Of a DNA stretch of 38,865 nucleotides, positions 34,489 through 38,865 are shown one piece after another. The notes beneath the pieces are model-generated. The model did not search any database and was not told where the DNA came from. It saw nothing but the letters and a program-made list of their open reading frames with translations. The stretch covers positions 1 to 38,865 of the forward strand of contig JAIFLU010000026.1 in NCBI GenBank assembly GCA_020048915.1. Reading direction: 5' to 3'. How positions within the stretch are numbered: the stretch's first letter is position 1; each line of letters begins with the position of its first letter. A program made the translations under genes and the position numbers. This DNA is from Bacteroidota bacterium. GTDB taxonomy: Bacteria > Bacteroidota > Bacteroidia > Bacteroidales > JAAUTT01.

Positions 34489-34934
34489 ATGAATACCTAT
34501 ACCCAAATTCTTTATCAAATCATTTTTTTCCTAAAAATCATGAAAGAACCCTTGCTTCTGATCACCGGCAGGAATTATATAAATACATTTGGGGTATTCT
34601 TATAAACAAGAAATGTCATTTATACCGCATAGGTGGAACTTCAGACCATATCCATATTGTAACACATTTACACCCAACGGTGTCATTGGCATCAATAGTC
34701 AAAGATATTTAAGTTGCAAGTACAGAATACATAAAAAGCAACCACCTCTTTCCACTATTTTCCGGGTGGCAGGATGGATATGGTGGGTTCACCTATTCAT
34801 TTAAAGAAAAGGATAGATTGATTGAATATGTTAAAAACCAGGATAAACATCATAAAACTAAATCTTTCAGGGAGGAATTTATTGAATTATAGACTGAGCA
34901 TGGAATTGAATTTGACGAAAGATACCTTCAGTGA
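34489..34934 (+). pseudogene. Decayed RAYT/IS200-like (Y1 HUH) transposase
   Basis: The conceptual protein is about 150 residues. It starts MNTYTQILYQII and continues as NHERTLASDHRQELYKYIWG, SDHIHIVTHLHP (the HUH pair) and LIEYVKNQDKHHKTKSFREEF, with the probable catalytic Tyr in IEYVKNQ. It is broken three ways: a probable one-base loss after the T-run near 34530, and in-frame stops TAA (34710-34712) and TAG (34890-34892). It lies between two arrays of hairpins, as REP-associated transposases do. Confidence 0.82.
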
Positions 34935-34940
34935 AGTTTT

Positions 34941-35025
34941 CAACCACTCCGTGGTTGCGGACAACCACCTTCTCATATTCCCCCGGGTTTTACCCAGGGC
35001 TATTCATATTTAACCGCTCCGCGGT
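34941..35025. repeat. Hairpin array downstream of the dead transposase
   Basis: It holds CAACCACTCCGTGGTTG (34941-34957), CCCCGGGTTTTACCCAGGG (34981-34999) and ACCGCTCCGCGGT (35013-35025). No gene is seen in 35026-35315. Confidence 0.7.
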
Positions 35026-35315
35026 AAAAAATTGATTCCTTAATACTTTTCAACTCTTAATTCGCATAAATAACATTAATTTTCAATGAACCGGATTTAT
35101 TTTTTAGATCGAACCAGGTTTCTCTGTGTTAAAAAGTATTTTGTTTCATAGTTAAACAGTTCCTAAGTTGTATAAGAATAATCGGTAGTCATTAAATATT
35201 TTGAGGACACTTAAAAATTCATGAACCATTCCAATAGGGCAGGCTTTATCTAATCCTTCCGGAAAAGACATTTTAAAAATTACACCTATTGGATATTAGT
35301 ATACTAACCCTAAAA

Positions 35316-35382
35316 TGTGTGAATTATGTAACATTTTGTAGGAATAATATAACTTTTACAAGGGCTGCATACCGTACATTTA
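35316..35382 (+). promoter_or_regulatory. 21-bp direct-repeat stress promoter, copy 8
   Basis: TGTGTGAATT is followed by ATGTAAC (35326-35332), with ATATAAC (35347-35353) 21 bp away. The -7 is TACATTTA at 35375-35382, ending exactly 50 bp after half-site 1. It drives the operon of the third CsbD gene, the second kinase and the second mini-AraC gene. Confidence 0.76.
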
Positions 35383-35420
35383 TTTAACCAAAACTATTGC
35401 CAATACTAATAATATAAAAG

Positions 35421-35603
35421 ATGGATACAACCGAAATTGGATTTTGGAATGAGAAGAAGGAAAAACTCAAACAACAGTTTCCTGCAATAACTGACGACGA
35501 TTTGCATTTTTACAATGGTAAAGAAAAAGAAATGATGGAAATGCTCGAATATAAACTGGGCAAAACAAAAGATGAATTGCGGAATATTATTACGGAACTA
35601 TAA
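35421..35603 (+). CDS. CsbD-family stress protein (copy 3)
   Basis: This 60-residue protein shows the CsbD pattern: GFWNEKKEKLKQQFPAITDD, DLHFYNGKEKEMMEMLEYKLGKTKDELRNII. It is the leader gene of an operon with a hybrid kinase (gap 84 nt) and a mini-AraC gene, so it would be co-induced with both. Biochemical role is unknown. Confidence 0.92.
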   Translation: MDTTEIGFWNEKKEKLKQQFPAITDDDLHFYNGKEKEMMEMLEYKLGKTKDELRNIITEL

Positions 35604-35687
35604 AAGAGATTATGCTTTTTGGTTTAGGTGAAATCTCAGACTCGCCTTAAATAAACCCATGTAAAAATAATTATAACCAACTATAAC

Positions 35688-37970
35688 ATGGAATTAATTG
35701 ATAGTAAAGACGATGTATTGCTTGTTGAAAAGCTGAAAGAATCGGAGTTGCGATACAGAAGATTGTTTGAATCGGCAAAGGATGGAATTTTGATCCTCGA
35801 TTTCGAGACGGGAAATATTGTAGATGCAAATCCATTTATTGTTAAAATGATAGACTTTCCATTAGCGGAAATTCTTGGGAAGAAACTTTGGGAAATTGGA
35901 CTTTTTAGCAATAAGGAACAATCGGAGGAAGCCGTTGTTGAGCTCAAAACAAATGGGTACATTCGTTTTGAGGATATGCCCATTCCACAGCGCGATGGAA
36001 AAATTACAGAAGTTGAATTTGTTAGCAACGTTTATTTAGTTAACAATATCAAGGTAATTCAGTGTAATATCCGGGATATTACCGAGCGAAGACATTTAGA
36101 AAAAAAGCAGGAAATAATTGCTAAAATTTTAACCATTCTGGGTAGTCAAAACAATGGGATGCAGTTAATTACCGAAATACTTACCGAAATAAAAAGCTTT
36201 ACTAAAGTAGAAGCGGTTGCGATACGTCTGATTGAGAATGATGATTATCCGTACTTTGTGAGTATTGGTTTTCCCGAAGATTTTATAAAAAAGGAAAACC
36301 AGCTTATATCCCAAACCGAAAAGGGGGGAATTATTTACGATAATGCAGGATGTCCATGTCTGGAGTGTATGTGTGGTGCGGTAATTACAGGAAAAACCGA
36401 TTCCTCCCAACCTTTTTTTACTCCGGGAGGTAGTTTCTATTCAAATAATACCACCGAATTAATTGCTTCCTTCCTTGAAAAAGAATCGATAATTGTTACA
36501 AGGAACAATTGTAATAATGCTGGCTATAAATCAGTTGCCTTGATACCGTTATATTCGGGAAAAGAAATAATTGGCCTGCTTCAATTGAATGATAAACTCC
36601 CTCAAAGGTTTACTATAGAAATGATAGAATTTTTTGAAAAAATCGGTAAAACAATTGGTATTGCATTTAACAGAATGCAAAATGAAAGTAAAATTAGAGA
36701 AAGCAAAAAAATTCTGAGAGATCAAAACGTAGAATATGCTAATTTGAATAAAGAATATGCTGTATTAAACGAAGAATTATCCGAAAGTTTAAACCGCATA
36801 CAAAATATTAATGAGGAATTGAAAAGTGCCAAGGAAAAAGCAGAAGAATCGGATAAGCTCAAATCGGCTTTTCTTGCCAATATGAGCCACGAAATACGCA
36901 CTCCCATGAATGCAATACTTGGCTTTTCGGGGTTTTTGTTACAACCTGGTTTGCCTAAGGAAAAACTCGATAATTTTGTTCAGATCATTAATGCCAGCAG
37001 CCAGCAGCTTATGTCAATTATCAGCGATATTATTGATATTTCGAAAATCGAATCCGGGCAAATAACGATCGAAACAGAATTAGTAGATATCAATGTTTTA
37101 TTGAGCGAATTATTTGTCACCTACAAAAAACTGGTAGAGCTTAAAAAGCTAAGTTTGGTTTATAATGGCGAATGGCCCAATGAGCTTATTCAAATAATTT
37201 CGGATGGAAACAGAATAAAACAGGTATTGTGCAACTTATTGAATAATGCCATCAAATTTACAAAAGAAGGGAGTATAGAATTTGGGTATAAAATAAGCGA
37301 CAATTTCATAGAATTTTATGTGAAAGATACCGGAATAGGAATTTCGCGCGAAAACCATGCCCTTATTTTTAACCGCTTCCGGCAGGTCGAAACTTCGAAT
37401 TCCCGCTTATATGGTGGCAATGGGCTTGGTTTGTCTATTTCAAAAGCATTGGTTGAGAAGCTGGGAGGTAACCTTGCTATTAATTCAGACCTTGGAAAAG
37501 GTTCAACTTTTTCGTTTACAATTCCATATATAAAAAGCAAAATTGTAGAAGACTCAAAGGTAGCACCAATTAAAACTTTTCAACCCAATTGGAAAAACAA
37601 AACAATACTTCTTGTGGAAGATGAAGCAAACAATCATGCATTCACCGAAGAAATGCTAATGGTTACAAAAGTTAATCTAGTGCATGCATGGGATGGAAAA
37701 GAAGCAACGGAACAAATTATAAAACATCCTGAAATATCGTTGGTATTAATGGACATTAAAATGCCGGTTATGGATGGATATGAGGCCCTAAAGTTTATAA
37801 AACAACTGCGGCCAAATTTACCTGTTATTGCTCAAACTGCTTTTGCATTAAGCCACGACCGGAAAAAAGCCCTGGATGCAGGTTTTGATGATTATTTGGC
37901 AAAACCTATCGATCGGGAATTGTTTATGGATATGATGGACAATTATCTCTCTAAGGTAATTGTTTCTTAA
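35688..37970 (+). CDS. Hybrid histidine kinase: PAS, GAF, coiled coil, HisKA, HATPase, REC
   Basis: This 760-residue kinase has no signal peptide or membrane helix. PAS is at about 16-132. The GAF-like domain is at about 140-330, with the cysteine cluster CPCLECMCG (Cys222, 224, 227, 229). A coiled coil is at about 335-385. HisKA has His401 in SHEIRTPMNAI. The HATPase has DTGIGISRE and GGNGLGLSISKAL. REC has Asp689 in LMDIKMPVMDG. The output is a terminal receiver only. It precedes the second mini-AraC gene and follows the third CsbD gene. The kinase could report a redox or metal-related signal through the cysteines, which is inferred. Confidence 0.92.
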   Translation: MELIDSKDDVLLVEKLKESELRYRRLFESAKDGILILDFETGNIVDANPFIVKMIDFPLAEILGKKLWEIGLFSNKEQSEEAVVELKTNGYIRFEDMPIPQRDGKITEVEFVSNVYLVNNIKVIQCNIRDITERRHLEKKQEIIAKILTILGSQNNGMQLITEILTEIKSFTKVEAVAIRLIENDDYPYFVSIGFPEDFIKKENQLISQTEKGGIIYDNAGCPCLECMCGAVITGKTDSSQPFFTPGGSFYSNNTTELIASFLEKESIIVTRNNCNNAGYKSVALIPLYSGKEIIGLLQLNDKLPQRFTIEMIEFFEKIGKTIGIAFNRMQNESKIRESKKILRDQNVEYANLNKEYAVLNEELSESLNRIQNINEELKSAKEKAEESDKLKSAFLANMSHEIRTPMNAILGFSGFLLQPGLPKEKLDNFVQIINASSQQLMSIISDIIDISKIESGQITIETELVDINVLLSELFVTYKKLVELKKLSLVYNGEWPNELIQIISDGNRIKQVLCNLLNNAIKFTKEGSIEFGYKISDNFIEFYVKDTGIGISRENHALIFNRFRQVETSNSRLYGGNGLGLSISKALVEKLGGNLAINSDLGKGSTFSFTIPYIKSKIVEDSKVAPIKTFQPNWKNKTILLVEDEANNHAFTEEMLMVTKVNLVHAWDGKEATEQIIKHPEISLVLMDIKMPVMDGYEALKFIKQLRPNLPVIAQTAFALSHDRKKALDAGFDDYLAKPIDRELFMDMMDNYLSKVIVS

Positions 37971-38001
37971 AAAACGAAATGGAATCTTTAATTCGAATAT
38001 C

Positions 38002-38571
38002 ATGATGCTGCACATTAGAAACATGGAAAGTAGTCGTTGTATTTCGCTGGTAGAGAAAGAATTGATTAAATTCGGTCTTCATTTCAAAACCGTAGAATTG
38101 GGCGAAGTTGAATTAAAAGAGAATTTATCGCACGAAAAATTATATTTGATTGATATTGCTCTACGCGATGCAGGCCTTGAGTTAATAGCCGATAAAAAAA
38201 GCCGGATTATTGAAATGATAAAAGCAGCTGTTTGCGAATTGGTAAATCTTTCGGGTGAACTCCCAAAGCCTAATTCTCCCTGTTATATTAGTAAAAAAGT
38301 CAATCGCGATTACACCTATTTAAGTAATCTTTTTTCAGGAGAATTGGGCATCACAATCGAAAAATATATTATTGCGCAGAAGATTGAAAGAGCAAAAGAA
38401 ATGCTTGAATTTACCGAAATTACGCTGAATGATATTGCCTTTGAACTGCATTACAGCAGTGTAGCCCATTTGTCGAATCAATTTAAAAGGATTACCGGCT
38501 TAACGCCTTCATTTTTTAAGCAGCATCTGCACGATTTAGATTTCAAGTCGAATAGTATAATTTCAAGATAA
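38002..38571 (+). CDS. Mini AraC-family regulator with HMA-like N-terminus (copy 2)
   Basis: This protein is about 189 residues from ATG 38002 (or 38005). Residues 1-80 match the other copy (LHIRNMESSRCISLVEKEL, LGEVELKE, GLELIADKKS) in an HMA/ferredoxin-like pattern. Residues about 100-185 form the AraC domain with DYTYLSNLFSGELGITIEKY and FELHYSSVAHLSNQFKRI, TGLTPSFFKQ. HYSSVAHLSNQFK, the putative recognition region, is identical in both. An in-frame TTG at 37960 overlaps the kinase gene and is less likely. It is the third gene of the operon behind promoter 8. Confidence 0.85.
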   Translation: MMLHIRNMESSRCISLVEKELIKFGLHFKTVELGEVELKENLSHEKLYLIDIALRDAGLELIADKKSRIIEMIKAAVCELVNLSGELPKPNSPCYISKKVNRDYTYLSNLFSGELGITIEKYIIAQKIERAKEMLEFTEITLNDIAFELHYSSVAHLSNQFKRITGLTPSFFKQHLHDLDFKSNSIISR

Positions 38572-38675
38572 TTAACAGATTTTAATCATTGTTGTCAGGT
38601 AAAAAGTTGTTAATTCTTACAAAAACTTGTAATATAATGGATTATAAACAGGTCGCCCCGCTGGGGCTTATTTTT

Positions 38676-38865
38676 GACGAGTATATTTTTTACTACAAAC
38701 AGGACGTCGCTACACGACTAAAAAAGCTTTGACGAGTATTTTTTTTACTACAAACAGGACGTCGCTACACGACTAAAAAAGCTTTGACGAGTATATTTTT
38801 TACTACAAACAGGACGTCGCTACACGACTAAAAAAAGCTTTGACGAGTATATTTTTTACTACAAA
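38676..38865. repeat. Tandem repeat of about 55 bp running off the window
   Basis: Units beginning GACGAGTAT start at 38676, 38731, 38786 and 38842 (spacing 55, 55 and 56 bp). Each contains CTACAAACAGGACGTCGCTA and ACGACTAAAAAAGCTTT. The last copy is cut by the window end. The repeat follows a GCCCCGCTGGGGC hairpin at 38654, and the ACAAACAGG core is shared with 10694 and 25808. It is contiguous, with no spacers. Confidence 0.8.

Noticed and set aside
34589..35013. Short frames in 34589-35013
   Set aside because: They are off-frame readings of the decayed transposase and its hairpin flanks.
38676..38865. CRISPR array
   Set aside because: The 55-bp units are contiguous with no unique spacers, and no cas gene is near.

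Overview
The window reads as chromosomal DNA from a Bacteroidota bacterium, probably Bacteroidales/Marinilabiliales-like. This rests on low GC, promoters of the TAnnTTTG (-7) type, few clear Shine-Dalgarno sites, CsbD, BON and YtxH stress proteins, a Bacteroidetes-type OMP beta-barrel, very large hybrid histidine kinases, and abundant intergenic hairpin repeats. The species cannot be fixed from sequence alone. Every gene I accept lies on the + strand. No rRNA, tRNA, CRISPR array or intact mobile element was seen.

Layout. 1-4.7 kb is an envelope/stress block: two related coiled-coil exported proteins, an OMP barrel, two near-identical ~50-residue membrane proteins flanking an anchored coiled-coil protein, YtxH, a cupin, a holin-like protein and a hypothetical. 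4.8-9.4 kb carries an AI-2E-type permease, a GH130-like enzyme and a large glycosyltransferase fused to an alpha/alpha-toroid domain. 9.5-11.1 kb has a triple-BON protein and a CsbD protein. 11.3-19.4 kb is a lipid-transport/envelope block: MlaE, MlaF, an MCE protein, a POTRA/barrel OMP, YihY and an AsmA-like protein. 19.8-25.5 kb has an OmpA lipoprotein, a small membrane protein, a mini-AraC regulator, a three-PAS hybrid kinase with HPt, and a lone receiver. 25.5-26.5 kb is a gene-free repeat field. 26.6-33.7 kb has a CsbD protein and an alpha-glucan block (glucan phosphorylase, PIG-L deacetylase, glycosyltransferase, six-hairpin glycosidase). 33.7-38.6 kb has an ECF sigma factor, a dead RAYT/IS200-like transposase among hairpins, a third CsbD, a second hybrid kinase and a second mini-AraC. 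The window ends inside a ~55-bp tandem repeat.

The central observation is a shared promoter architecture seen eight times (starts 316, 1026, 9411, 10764, 19670, 20798, 26385, 35316). A TGTGTGAATkATGTAAC half-site is followed exactly 21 bp later by a second ATGTAAC-like half-site. In most copies the -7 TTTG ends exactly 50 bp after the first half-site. The downstream genes are all stress or envelope genes: the coiled-coil proteins, BON, three CsbD proteins, OmpA, and the two operons that encode the mini-AraC regulators. Direct repeats two helical turns apart and abutting the -33 region are what an AraC-family class II activator would bind. The two AraC proteins share almost the same second helix-turn-helix and each has an N-terminus resembling an HMA-like ferredoxin fold. 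I infer an autoregulated AraC-driven general/envelope stress regulon, with two duplicated modules that each pair a stress protein, a hybrid kinase and an AraC protein. Binding, inducing signal and regulon extent are untested.
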